From assembly GCF_007858435.1 (NCBI RefSeq), contig NZ_VIGW01000007.1:62001-126000 (forward strand): DNA of 64,000 nucleotides. Reading direction: 5' to 3'. The notes under the pieces were generated by a model. That model was given only the letters and a program-made list of their open reading frames with translations. It was not told where the DNA came from and ran no database searches. Every line of letters starts with the position of its first letter. Positions within the stretch are counted from its first letter, which is position 1. This document shows, in pieces, positions 55,173-63,748 of this stretch. The DNA is from Tsukamurella asaccharolytica. Lineage in GTDB: Bacteria; Actinomycetota; Actinomycetes; Mycobacteriales; Mycobacteriaceae. The translations under genes and the position numbers were made by a program.

Positions 55173-55339
55173 TTCGTACATCCTCCCAGGCGCCGCCGGC
55201 CTTGAGACGCTCCCCGGCTTGCGCGGCCCGATGCATCTTCAGGGCGTCCACCACCGTCGCCGGCATGATCCTGTCGCGTCCACGCGGCGATAGTGCCGCA
55301 CCTCAATTCGGGCACGCGACCCTCGAAGTCGGTTGCCAA

Positions 55340-55498
55340 TTACCTCCGCGGCGGAACAACCTGACGATCCTGCGGCCCGGAGCCCCGACCGTTCTGCCCT
55401 CGCCGTGCAATCGCCACCACGACGACCACCACGGCGACGATCAGCGCAAGCATGCCGAGAATCATGATCCACGCCCAAGGCGAGTGAGTGATACCCAT
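55340..55498 (-). CDS. small single-pass membrane protein (52 aa)
   Basis: This 52-residue frame starts MGITHSPWAWIM, has one membrane helix (about residues 9-31, IVAVVVVVVAIA) and ends in an Arg/Gly/Gln-rich basic tail, so the N-terminus would be outside. GGTGG lies 6 bases before the ATG. It is not recognised, and single-helix proteins of this form are widespread in actinobacteria. It could be a chance frame, but the helix plus positive-inside tail favours a real gene. Confidence 0.45.
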   Translation of the reverse strand: MGITHSPWAWIMILGMLALIVAVVVVVVAIARRGQNGRGSGPQDRQVVPPRR

Positions 55499-55612
55499 GG
55501 AGCCACCTTCGCACGACCGCGATGTGGTCGTAGTCCTTTCCGCGCGTAGCTGCTGTTCAACGAATCGAAATCGCCGAGAACCGACCCGAAGGCAGCGGCA
55601 GAGACTTCGGCG

Positions 55613-55640
55613 TTGACCTGCGGGGCCGGCGAGTTACATA
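55613..55640 (+). promoter_or_regulatory. predicted promoter of the enoyl-CoA hydratase gene
   Basis: TTGACC (55613-55618) and TACATA (55635-55640) are 16 bases apart, and the ATG is 10 bases beyond the -10 box, so the message would have almost no leader. Confidence 0.45.
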
Positions 55641-55650
55641 GGGTCTTCTC

Positions 55651-56451
55651 ATGACCGAAGCACTCCTGATCGAGCGTGACGGCCCCGTCGTCACCTGGAC
55701 CCTGAACGACCCCGCCGCGCGGAACCCCGTCTCCGACGAGACGATGATCGAGGCCATCGAGCGCGCGGTGAACGAGGTGAACCACGACGACGAGGTGCGG
55801 GTGGCGATCCTCACGGGCGCCGGGTCGGCGTTCAGCTCGGGCGGCAACGTCAAACACATGCGCGACAAGGAGGGCATGTTCGGCGGTACCGCCGCGCAGC
55901 AGCGGCAGGGCTACCGGCACGGTATCCAGCGCATCCCACGCGCGCTGTACCACTGCGAGGTCCCGACGGTGGCGGCGGTGAACGGCCCGGCGATCGGCGC
56001 AGGATGCGACCTTGCCATGATGTGCGACCTGCGGGTCGCGTCCACGAAGGCGGTCTTCGCCGAGAGCTTCGTCAAGGTAGGGCTCATCCCGGGGGACGGC
56101 GGCGCGTGGCTGCTGCCGCGGATCGTCGGGATGGCCCGGGCGACGGAGATGGCGCTCACGGGCGAGGCCGTCGACGCGGCGACCGCCCTCGACTGGGGCA
56201 TGGTGTCCAGTGTCGTCGAGCCCGATGAACTGCTCGTCGCGGCCCGCGCGCTCGCGGACCGCGTGGCGGCGAATCCCCCACAGGCGCTGCGAATGACGAA
56301 GCGCCTGTTGCGGGAGGGCCAGCACCAGAGTCTCGAGGCGCTGCTCGAACTCTCCGCCGCGATGCAGACCATCGCGCACTCCACGGCCGATCATCACGAG
56401 GCGGTCGCCGCGATGCTCGACAAGCGCCCGCCCCGGTTCACGGGGAACTGA
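55651..56451 (+). CDS. enoyl-CoA hydratase/isomerase family protein
   Basis: This 266-residue crotonase-fold enzyme acts on acyl-CoA thioesters. The oxyanion-hole segment GAGSAFSSGGNVKHM and NGPAIGAGCDLAMMCDLRVAS are clear, and the second catalytic-acid region (ESFVKVGLIPGDGGAWLLPR) contains the second glycine-rich turn but an Asp where typical hydratases have Glu, so an isomerase or other crotonase reaction is possible. Next to it is the KsdD-like flavoprotein gene, suggesting lipid or steroid side-chain breakdown. Confidence 0.85.
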   Translation: MTEALLIERDGPVVTWTLNDPAARNPVSDETMIEAIERAVNEVNHDDEVRVAILTGAGSAFSSGGNVKHMRDKEGMFGGTAAQQRQGYRHGIQRIPRALYHCEVPTVAAVNGPAIGAGCDLAMMCDLRVASTKAVFAESFVKVGLIPGDGGAWLLPRIVGMARATEMALTGEAVDAATALDWGMVSSVVEPDELLVAARALADRVAANPPQALRMTKRLLREGQHQSLEALLELSAAMQTIAHSTADHHEAVAAMLDKRPPRFTGN

Positions 56452-56479
56452 TCCCCCGCGGAACGCCGCCCGAGCCCGA

Positions 56480-56493
56480 TAGAACACGTTATA
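56480..56493. promoter_or_regulatory. KstR-type operator over the -10 box of the flavoprotein gene
   Basis: TAGAACACGTTATA matches the published KstR consensus TNNAACNNGTTNNA at every fixed position. TATAGT (56490-56495) overlaps it and is a good -10 box 7 bases from the ATG at 56503, so transcription would be leaderless and blocked by a bound repressor. The motif is short, so chance matches in this size of window must be considered. Confidence 0.5.
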
Positions 56494-56502
56494 GTTCGGC
56501 GC

Positions 56503-58122
56503 ATGATGCAGGAGTGGGACGCGACGGCCGACGTGGTAGTGGTCGGCTACGGCGGCGCGGGGGTAGCAGCCGCACTGGCCGCCCGTGAGTCCGGCGCCGA
56601 GGTGCTCGCACTCGACCGTTACCTCGGCGGCGGCGCGACGAACCTCTCCGGCGGGATCGTCTACGCGGGCGGTAGAACCCGGATTCAGCGCGCCGCCGGC
56701 GTCGAGGACGACGTCGAGAACATGTTCTCCTATCTGCGCCTCGAGGTGGGCGACGCCGTGTCGGAGGAGACGCTGCGACAGTTCTGCGAGCAGTCCCCCG
56801 CCATGGTCGACTGGCTGATGGACCACGGCGTGCCGTTCGACCCGTCACTCTGCCCGTTCAAGACGTCCTACCCCACCGACGATTACTACCTGTACTTCTC
56901 GGGCAGCGAGAACTCCGGCGGCTTTCGCGACGGTGCGGCACCTCGCCAGCGGGGCCACCGCGCCCACGGGCCGGGCGTCTCAGGCAAGAAGCTGTACGGC
57001 CCGCTCGCGGCGTCGGCGGCCGCCCGCGGCATCCGTGTGCGCACCGGCACGAGGGCGACCGGGCTCGTTGTGGAGGACGGCCGGGTCGTGGGCGTCGAGG
57101 CGGTCACGATCGAGCACGCGCCGGCCGCCGTCCGCCGACGGTTCGCCGTGCTCACCCGGATCTCGGCGAAGCCGGGTGTCTACCACCAGGGCCTGCGCGC
57201 GACGATGCAGCGGCTCCTGGACCGGATCGAGCGTCGCCACGGCCGGCCGATCCGGATCCGCGCCCGCTCGGGCGTCGTCCTGAGTACCGGCGGCTTCATC
57301 GCCAACGGCGCGATGGTGCGCGAGCACGCACCGGGCTACCCCTGGGAGGAGGGCCTCCCGCTGGGCACCGCGGGCGACGACGGCAGCGGCATCGCACTGG
57401 GCCGCTCGGTGGGCGGCGCGACGGACCGGATGGACTCGCTGTCGAACTGGCGGTTCATCGCCCCGCCCAGCGCCTACCTCGGCGCGCTCGCGGTCGACGC
57501 GGACGGGCGGCGGATGGTCGACGAGTCCCGCTACGGCGCCGCGCTGGGCGCCGCCATCGCCGAGGCGCCCGGGCACCGCGCCTGGCTGCTGGTCGACGCC
57601 GACCTCGCGGCGCGGGCCCGCGGGCAGCTGGGCGAGCAGACGGTGTGGTTCCAGCGGCTCCAGCTCGAGCGGCTGCTCCGCATCGGCAGCGTCTCCGCAC
57701 CCACCGTCGAGGAGGCCGCGCGGCGCGCCGGCGTCGACCCCTCCGGGCTGCGGCAGACCGTCGATGCGCACAACGACGCGATCGCGCAGGGCCGGCCGGA
57801 TCCGCTCGGCAAGCCCGACGACCTGCGCACGCCCGCCCTGAAGGCACCGTTCACCCTGCTCGACATCTCGTTCACGAACCGGATGACCTATCCCATGCCG
57901 ATGCTCACCCTGGGCGGCCTCGTCGTCGACGAGCGTTCCGGCGCGGTGCGCACCGGGGCGGGCGAGGTGGTCGCCGGGCTGTTCGCCGCCGGCCGCACCG
58001 CCGTCGGTATCTGCTCGAACTCGTACGTCAGCGGACTCTCCCTCGCCGACTGCATCTTCTCCGGCCGGCGCGCCGGATCGCACGCAGCCGTGGCGCAGTC
58101 CAGCGTGCGCGACGAGGCCTAG
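56503..58122 (+). CDS. FAD-dependent oxidoreductase, KsdD/fumarate-reductase-like
   Basis: This 539-residue flavoprotein of the FAD_binding_2 family opens with the dinucleotide fold VVVVGYGGAGVAAALAARES and LDRYLGGGATNLSGG. The C-terminal FAD clamp is GLFAAGRTAVGICSNSYVSG. 3-Ketosteroid-delta-1-dehydrogenases and related dehydrogenases share this plan. Neither the catalytic Tyr set nor the steroid specificity can be confirmed by eye. A KstR-like operator lies at its promoter and an enoyl-CoA hydratase gene precedes it by 51 bases, which favours a steroid or fatty-acid role. Confidence 0.8.
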   Translation: MMQEWDATADVVVVGYGGAGVAAALAARESGAEVLALDRYLGGGATNLSGGIVYAGGRTRIQRAAGVEDDVENMFSYLRLEVGDAVSEETLRQFCEQSPAMVDWLMDHGVPFDPSLCPFKTSYPTDDYYLYFSGSENSGGFRDGAAPRQRGHRAHGPGVSGKKLYGPLAASAAARGIRVRTGTRATGLVVEDGRVVGVEAVTIEHAPAAVRRRFAVLTRISAKPGVYHQGLRATMQRLLDRIERRHGRPIRIRARSGVVLSTGGFIANGAMVREHAPGYPWEEGLPLGTAGDDGSGIALGRSVGGATDRMDSLSNWRFIAPPSAYLGALAVDADGRRMVDESRYGAALGAAIAEAPGHRAWLLVDADLAARARGQLGEQTVWFQRLQLERLLRIGSVSAPTVEEAARRAGVDPSGLRQTVDAHNDAIAQGRPDPLGKPDDLRTPALKAPFTLLDISFTNRMTYPMPMLTLGGLVVDERSGAVRTGAGEVVAGLFAAGRTAVGICSNSYVSGLSLADCIFSGRRAGSHAAVAQSSVRDEA

Positions 58123-58718
58123 CGACGCTCCCCGGCGGGCAGGGCCGGGGCCATCACCCAGAGAACCCGGGCACCGTCCGGTCCGGCCGCGAAGACGTGG
58201 GGCCGTACCGGGTCGAAGGTCATGGCGTCGCCGACGCCCAGCTCGACGCTCGGCTGCGGAGGGAAGGCGAGACGCAGCGTGCCGTGCTGCACCAGCACGA
58301 ACGACACCTCCGCGGGCAGAGCGTAGGCATCGTCGCCGCTGCCTCCGCCCGGCGCGATGTGGCTGAGCAGCACCTGGACCCGCCGCTCCCCCGACGGCGT
58401 GAGCAGGAACTCGGAGAGACCCTCGCCGCCGAACCGGACCGACGGGTAGGCGTCTGCGCGGACGACCGAGCTCGCCGCGCCACCGTTGAAGAGGGAACCG
58501 ACGGGCACGTCCAGCGCGTCGCACCAGCTCACCAACACCGCCATCGACGGTGCCGCCAGGCCCCGCTCCACCTTCGAGAGATAGCCCTTGGTGACGCCGA
58601 TGCGCTCAGCGACGTCCGCGAGCGTCAGGCGTCGAGCACTGCGCGCCGCCTTCAGCGCCGCTCCGACCTGATCCGGCACAGGCAGGTCCGCTCCCACTCC
58701 CGATGCAGCTACATCCAA
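58119..58718 (-). CDS. XRE-family regulator with cupin domain (arginine/amine locus)
   Basis: This 199-residue protein has a helix-turn-helix (VGAALKAARSARRLTLADVA, RIGVTKGYLSKVERGLAAPS) and a C-terminal cupin (about 115-190: VQVLLSHIAPGGG, EVSFVLVQHGTLRLAFPPQ). It is divergent from the ureohydrolase operon and shares a 7-bp palindrome upstream. TTG 58718 has AAAGGA about 9 bases before it; GTG 58697 is the alternative. It probably senses a pathway intermediate and controls the operon. Confidence 0.8.
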   Translation of the reverse strand: MDVAASGVGADLPVPDQVGAALKAARSARRLTLADVAERIGVTKGYLSKVERGLAAPSMAVLVSWCDALDVPVGSLFNGGAASSVVRADAYPSVRFGGEGLSEFLLTPSGERRVQVLLSHIAPGGGSGDDAYALPAEVSFVLVQHGTLRLAFPPQPSVELGVGDAMTFDPVRPHVFAAGPDGARVLWVMAPALPAGERR

Positions 58719-58723
58719 CAGAT

Positions 58724-58740
58724 GTTTCCTTTCAGGAAAC
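58724..58740. promoter_or_regulatory. perfect operator palindrome of the XRE-cupin regulator
   Basis: GTTTCCT-TTC-AGGAAAC is a perfect 7-bp inverted repeat, overlapping the regulator's ribosome site and lying 5 bases upstream of the -35 box of the divergent operon. A position between the two divergent promoters is expected for its operator. Confidence 0.7.
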
Positions 58741-58745
58741 TCAAG

Positions 58746-58774
58746 TTGACAAGTCGGTCGATGTCCCACACTAT
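58746..58774 (+). promoter_or_regulatory. promoter of the ureohydrolase operon
   Basis: A perfect TTGACA (58746-58751) is 17 bases from CACTAT (58769-58774). The start would be about 58781, some 37 bases before the GTG. TGTGA-TCCGCC-CCACA at 58774-58789, one mismatch from a CRP/GlxR site, overlaps the start point. Confidence 0.6.
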
Positions 58775-58817
58775 GTGATCCGCCCCACAGACGCAGCTCC
58801 TGCGAGAGGATCCCTTC

Positions 58818-59798
58818 GTGTCCGACGAAATCCAGCGCCCCGCTCAGCCTCGCGGCCCGGTGGATGCGAGCCTCGTGCCCCGCTACTGCGGGCCGGCGAC
58901 CTTCGCCCGCCTGCCCCGCCTCGACGAGGTCGACGGCGCCGCCGTCGCGGTCCTCGGGATCCCCTTCGACACCGGGGTCAGCTACCGTCCCGGCGCGCGG
59001 TTCGGGCCCGGCCACATCCGGGCGTCGTCGAAGCTGCTGCGCCCCTACAACCCCGCCCTCGACGTCTCGCCGTTCGCCGTGCACCAGGTCGCCGATGCGG
59101 GCGACCTCGCGGTCAACCCGTTCGACATCGAGGAGGCGCTCGGCACCGTGCAGGCTGAGGTGTCCCGACTGCGTTCGAGCGGGTCGAAGGTGCTCACCCT
59201 CGGCGGCGATCACACGCTCGCGCTGCCCATCCTGCGCGCCGTCGCCGCCGATCGCGGTCCCGTCGCCGTGCTGCACTTCGACGCGCACCTCGACACCTGG
59301 GACACCTACTTCGGCGCCCCGTACACGCACGGCACCCCGTTCCGGCGGGCCAGCGAGGAAGGGCTGATCGACCTCGAGCGCTCGATGCACATCGGCATCC
59401 GCGGCCCGCTCTACGGCGAGCAGGATCTCGCCGCCGACGGCGTGCTCGGCTTCCAGGTGATCCGGTCCGACGACTACGAGAACGACGGGCTCGCGAGCGT
59501 GATCGAGCGCATGCGCCGTCGCCTCGCCGGGCCCGACGGTGCCGGCGGCCCCGTCTACGTCTCCGTCGACATCGACGTACTCGACCCGGCCCACGCGCCC
59601 GGCACCGGCACCCCCGAGGCCGGCGGCATGACCAGCCGCGAGCTCCTCAACACCATCCGCGCCCTGGTCGGCACGGACGTGGTGGGCGCCGACGTCGTCG
59701 AGGTCGCACCGCCCTACGACCACGCCGAGCTGACCGGCATCGCGGCGGCCCACGTGGCCTACGAGTTGCTCTCGGTGCTCGCGGTGAACGCCCGGTGA
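58818..59798 (+). CDS. ureohydrolase (agmatinase/guanidinobutyrase family)
   Basis: This 326-residue Mn-dependent enzyme splits urea from a guanidino compound. The binuclear metal ligands are all present: His132 (GGDHTL), Asp155, His157 and Asp159 (HFDAHLDTW), Asp251 and Asp253 ([10 protein letters not shown]). THGTPFRRA is typical of agmatinase and guanidinobutyrase rather than arginase. Given the DavA/DavB-like genes downstream, 4-guanidinobutyrate is the most likely substrate, giving GABA and urea. Start GTG with GAGAGGA 8 bases upstream; its last four bases overlap the permease start. Confidence 0.9.
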   Translation: MSDEIQRPAQPRGPVDASLVPRYCGPATFARLPRLDEVDGAAVAVLGIPFDTGVSYRPGARFGPGHIRASSKLLRPYNPALDVSPFAVHQVADAGDLAVNPFDIEEALGTVQAEVSRLRSSGSKVLTLGGDHTLALPILRAVAADRGPVAVLHFDAHLDTWDTYFGAPYTHGTPFRRASEEGLIDLERSMHIGIRGPLYGEQDLAADGVLGFQVIRSDDYENDGLASVIERMRRRLAGPDGAGGPVYVSVDIDVLDPAHAPGTGTPEAGGMTSRELLNTIRALVGTDVVGADVVEVAPPYDHAELTGIAAAHVAYELLSVLAVNAR

Positions 59799-61234
59799 GC
59801 GGCACGTTCAGCGAGCGCCTGCTCGCCCGCAAGCCCGTCGACCGCATCCTGGCGGACAGCGCCGCCCCGCACGATGGGCCGCAGCTCAAGCGGTCGATGG
59901 GTCTCGGGCATCTCACCGCGCTGTCGATCGGCGCCTCCCTCGGCACCGGCATCTTCGTCATCCTGGGCGAGGCGACGCCGGACGCCGGGCCCGCGGTGAT
60001 CGTCGCGTTCATCCTCGCAGCGGTGACCGCGCTGTTCTCCGCGCTCTCGTACGCGGAGATGGCGGGCACCATCCCCGTCTCGGGCAGCTCCTACTCCTAC
60101 GCCTACGCCACGATCGGTGAGCTCTTCGCGTGGGTCTGCGGATGGTGCCTGCTGCTCGAATACGGCGTCTCCGTGGCGGCGGTCGCCGTCGGGTGGGGGC
60201 AGTACATCAACGAGCTGCTGCGCACCCTGTTCGACGTCGAGTTGCCGACCGCGATCACCGCGCCGCCGGGCGACGGCGGCGTCGTCAACATCCCCGCGAT
60301 GGTGATCGTCGCGCTCGCCTGCCTGGTGCTGGTGGGCGGGGCCACGGAGAGCGCGCGGCTCAACACCGCGATGGTGATCCTCAAGGTCTTCGTGCTGGTC
60401 TTCTTCTGCGTCATCGCGTTCACTGCGTTCGACGCGGGCAACCTCGAGCCCTTCATGCCCTTCGGCATCGGCGGGGTCACCGCCGCGGCCGCGATGGTGT
60501 TCTTCTCCTACATCGGTTTCGACGCCGCCTCCACGGCGGGCAACGAGGCGAAGAACCCCACCCGCGATCTGCCGCGCGCGATCATCCTCTCGCTCGGCAT
60601 CATCACTGTGCTCTACTGTCTCGTCGCGCTCGCCGCAGTGGGCGCGATGCCCTGGCAGGAGTTCGGCGGCACCGAGGCCTCGCTCGCGAAGGTCCTGACC
60701 GACGTCACGCAGAGCACCTGGCCGTCCGTGGTCCTGTCGATCGGCGCGGTCATCGCGATCGCCAGCGTGGTGCTCGCCGTCCTGTACGGCCAGACCCGCA
60801 TCCTGTACACGATGGGGAGCGACGGCCTCGTGCCTCGCGTCTTCGCCAAGGTCAACCCGCGCACGTTCGTCCCGGTCCGCAACATCCTCATCGTCGGCAC
60901 TCTGGTTGCGCTGCTCGCGGGTCTCGTCCCGCTCGGCGAGCTGGCGAACGCCACCTCGATCGGCTCGCTGTTCGCGTTCGCGCTGGTCAACATCGGCGTG
61001 ATCGTGCTCCGCTACACACGTCCCGAACTGCCCCGCACGTTCAAGACCCCGCTGTTCCCGCTCGTCCCCGTCCTCGGCGTCGTGTTCTGCGTCCTGCTGA
61101 TGTTCCAGATGAAGGCGCCCACGTGGATCGCCTTCGGGCTGTGGACCCTCGTCGGCCTCGCCGTGTACTTCGCCTACGGCTACCGGAACTCGCGGCTCCG
61201 CGGCGAGAAGGACCTCCCGAAGGCGGCGCTATGA
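59795..61234 (+). CDS. APC-family cationic amino-acid permease
   Basis: This 479-residue transporter has about 12-13 helices. The CAT-type APC pattern is [40 protein letters not shown] and [20 protein letters not shown], followed by [15 protein letters not shown] members take up arginine, lysine or related amines, which suits the operon. The GTG start overlaps the ureohydrolase stop and its own stop overlaps the amidase ATG (ATGA). Confidence 0.87.
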   Translation: MSGTFSERLLARKPVDRILADSAAPHDGPQLKRSMGLGHLTALSIGASLGTGIFVILGEATPDAGPAVIVAFILAAVTALFSALSYAEMAGTIPVSGSSYSYAYATIGELFAWVCGWCLLLEYGVSVAAVAVGWGQYINELLRTLFDVELPTAITAPPGDGGVVNIPAMVIVALACLVLVGGATESARLNTAMVILKVFVLVFFCVIAFTAFDAGNLEPFMPFGIGGVTAAAAMVFFSYIGFDAASTAGNEAKNPTRDLPRAIILSLGIITVLYCLVALAAVGAMPWQEFGGTEASLAKVLTDVTQSTWPSVVLSIGAVIAIASVVLAVLYGQTRILYTMGSDGLVPRVFAKVNPRTFVPVRNILIVGTLVALLAGLVPLGELANATSIGSLFAFALVNIGVIVLRYTRPELPRTFKTPLFPLVPVLGVVFCVLLMFQMKAPTWIAFGLWTLVGLAVYFAYGYRNSRLRGEKDLPKAAL

Positions 61235-62022
61235 CGGTCACCGTCGGGATGTACCAGGGGCCGGCGGGACTCGGTCCGACGCCGGACGTCGCGCGGAACC
61301 TGGCGGCGATCGACGACGCCGCCGCCCGCGCCGCGGCCGAGGGCGCGCGGGTGCTGGTCACGCCCGAGTTGTCGGTCACCGGGTACGACATCGGCGCGGC
61401 CGCGACGGAACTCGCCCGCCCGCGCGGCGGGGAGTACCACGAGGCGATCGCCGGCATCGCGCGCCGCAACGGCGTGACCGTCGTGGCCGGGTACCCGGAG
61501 CGAGACGGGGGCCGGGTCTTCAACGCCGCCACCGTGATCGCGCCCGACGGGGCCGAGCTCGCGCACTACCGCAAGTCCCACCTGTTCGGCGACCTCGACC
61601 GCGTCGTCTTCACCCCGGGCGGCGAGCTGCCCGTGACCTTCCCCCTCGGAGACCTGACCTGCGGACTGCTCATCTGCTACGACGTGGAGTTCCCCGAGGC
61701 CGTCCGCGCCCACGCGGACGCCGGCACCGACCTGCTCCTGATCCCGACCGGCCTCATGGAGCCCTTCGGCCGGATAGCCGAGCTGGTCGTGCCGGTGCGG
61801 GCCTTCGAGAGCCAGCTGTACATCGCCTACACCAACCACTGCGGCCGCGAGACCTCGCTCGAGTACTGCGGCCTGAGCACCGCGGCCGCGCCCGACGGCG
61901 AGGTCGTGGCCCGCGCCGGGCGCGCGGAGGAGCTACTCACCTTCACCGCCGACCCCGAGGCGCTGCGGGAGGCCCGCATCGCCAACACCTACCTGCGCGA
62001 CCGGCGCACCGACCTGTACTGA
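61231..62022 (+). CDS. carbon-nitrogen hydrolase, DavA-like omega-amidase
   Basis: This 263-residue nitrilase-superfamily enzyme has the triad Glu46 (TPELSVTGYD), Lys115 (YRKSHLFGDLDR) and Cys149 (LLICYDVEFPE). The stretches HLFGDLDRVVFTPGG and NHCGRETSLEYCGLS are close to 5-aminovaleramide amidase DavA of Pseudomonas. In this operon the natural substrate would be 4-guanidinobutyramide (from arginine) or 5-aminovaleramide (from lysine), hydrolysed to the acid plus ammonia. Confidence 0.87.
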   Translation: MTVTVGMYQGPAGLGPTPDVARNLAAIDDAAARAAAEGARVLVTPELSVTGYDIGAAATELARPRGGEYHEAIAGIARRNGVTVVAGYPERDGGRVFNAATVIAPDGAELAHYRKSHLFGDLDRVVFTPGGELPVTFPLGDLTCGLLICYDVEFPEAVRAHADAGTDLLLIPTGLMEPFGRIAELVVPVRAFESQLYIAYTNHCGRETSLEYCGLSTAAAPDGEVVARAGRAEELLTFTADPEALREARIANTYLRDRRTDLY

Positions 62023-62045
62023 GCCCCGCCACCCCAGGAGCCCGC

Positions 62046-63746
62046 ATGACACAACCCGCCATGCCCGCCCACGGCCCGTCCGGATCGGATGCGCCCCTGA
62101 CCATGTTCGGCCCGGACTTCCCGTTCGCCTACGACGACTGGGTCACCCACCCCGACGGCCTCGGCAGCGTCCCCGAGGCCGCGCTCGGCACCGAGGTCGC
62201 CGTGATCGGCGCGGGCCTCGCCGGACTCACCACCGCGTACGAGCTGGCCCGGATCGGGCTGAAACCCGTGGTGTACGAGGCCGACCGGATCGGCGGGCGG
62301 ATGCGCAGCGAACGTTTCGAGGGCTACGACGACGACCTCGTCGCGGAAATGGGCGCCATGCGATTCCCGCCCTCGTCGACGACCCTGCAGCACTACCTGG
62401 ACCTCGCGGGGCTGCGCACCGAGCCCTTCCCCAACCCCCTCGCCGAGGCGACGCCCAGCACCGTCATCGACCTCAAGGGCCGCAGCCACTACGCCCGCAC
62501 CGCCGCCGACCTTCCGCCCGAGTTCGCCGAGGTCGCCCGCGCGTGGGACGCCAGCCTCGCCGATTACGCCGATGCCGCTGAGCTGCAGGACGCGATCCGC
62601 GCCCGCGATGCGGGGCGCATCCGGGCCGTGTGGTCGAAGCTCGTCGAGGAGCTCGATGACCAGACCTTCTACGGCTTCCTCACCGCATCGAAGCACTTCC
62701 GCTCCTTCGCGCACCGGGAACTGTTCGGACAGGTCGGATTCGGCACCGGCGGCTGGGACACCGACTACCCCAACTCGATGCTCGAGATCCTGCGCGTGAC
62801 CTGCACCGCCGCGGACGACGAGCACCGCAGCATCGTCGGGGGCGCGGACCTGCTGCCGAAGCACCTGTGGGAGAGCCCGTTCGACGGTGCGCGGTCGGTG
62901 CGCGAGCTCAACGGCGGCACGCACCGGCCCGCGGTCACCGCGATCCGGCGCACGGCGGGCCCGGGCGGTGCGCCGCGGTACACGCTCGTCGATGCCGGCG
63001 GCGAGACCCGCACGTACCCGGCGGCGATCTTCACCGGGCAGGCATGGATGCTGCTCAACACCATCGACTGCGACGACGACCTGCTGCCGATCGACCACTG
63101 GACCGCGATCGAGCGCACCCACTACATGGGCAGCTCGAAGGTGTTCGCGCTGGTCGATCGTCCCTTCTGGCGCGATGTCGATCCCGCGACGGGGCGCGAC
63201 ACGATGTCGATGACCCTGACCGACCGGATGAGCCGCGGCACCTACCTTCTCGACCACGGCCCCGACCGTCCCGGCGTCATCTGCCTGTCCTACACCTGGT
63301 CCGACGACTCCCTCAAAGTGCTGCCGCTGGACGTGAACGCACGGCTCGACCTCATGCTCAAGTCGCTCGGCGGGGTCTACCCCGGCGTCGACATCCGCAG
63401 CCACATCATCGCCACGCCCAAGACCGTCTCCTGGGAGACGGAGCGGTACTTCATGGGCGCCTTCAAGGCGAACCTGCCGGGGCACTACCGGTACCAGGAG
63501 CGGCTGTACACGCACTTCATGCAGGAGTCGTTCGACCCGCGGCACCGCGGCTTCTTTCTGGCCGGGGACGACATCTCATGGACCGCGGGGTGGGCCGAGG
63601 GCGCGCTGCAGACCGCGCTCAACGCCGTCTGGGGCGTCGTGCACCACCTCGGCGGACGCGCACCGTCGACCAATCCCGGACCGGGCGACGTCTTCGCCGA
63701 CATCGCCCCGGTCCGGCTCGGCGACGAGCGCGGTACGCGCGCCTGA
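62046..63746 (+). CDS. flavin-dependent L-amino-acid 2-monooxygenase (DavB/arginine monooxygenase-like)
   Basis: This 566-residue FAD enzyme of the amine-oxidase family has GAGLAG (55-60) and aligns with Pseudomonas lysine 2-monooxygenase DavB along its length: FGPDFPFAYDDWVTHPDGLG (21-40), FGQVGFGTGGWDTDYPNSML, DRMSRGTYLLDHG, GDDISWTAGWAEGALQTALN and the closing NPGPGDVF. It decarboxylates and oxidises the amino acid to its amide with O2. Substrate arginine is favoured by the ureohydrolase in the operon; lysine is the alternative. AGGAG 8 bases before the ATG. Confidence 0.88.
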   Translation: MTQPAMPAHGPSGSDAPLTMFGPDFPFAYDDWVTHPDGLGSVPEAALGTEVAVIGAGLAGLTTAYELARIGLKPVVYEADRIGGRMRSERFEGYDDDLVAEMGAMRFPPSSTTLQHYLDLAGLRTEPFPNPLAEATPSTVIDLKGRSHYARTAADLPPEFAEVARAWDASLADYADAAELQDAIRARDAGRIRAVWSKLVEELDDQTFYGFLTASKHFRSFAHRELFGQVGFGTGGWDTDYPNSMLEILRVTCTAADDEHRSIVGGADLLPKHLWESPFDGARSVRELNGGTHRPAVTAIRRTAGPGGAPRYTLVDAGGETRTYPAAIFTGQAWMLLNTIDCDDDLLPIDHWTAIERTHYMGSSKVFALVDRPFWRDVDPATGRDTMSMTLTDRMSRGTYLLDHGPDRPGVICLSYTWSDDSLKVLPLDVNARLDLMLKSLGGVYPGVDIRSHIIATPKTVSWETERYFMGAFKANLPGHYRYQERLYTHFMQESFDPRHRGFFLAGDDISWTAGWAEGALQTALNAVWGVVHHLGGRAPSTNPGPGDVFADIAPVRLGDERGTRA

Positions 63747-63748
63747 CG

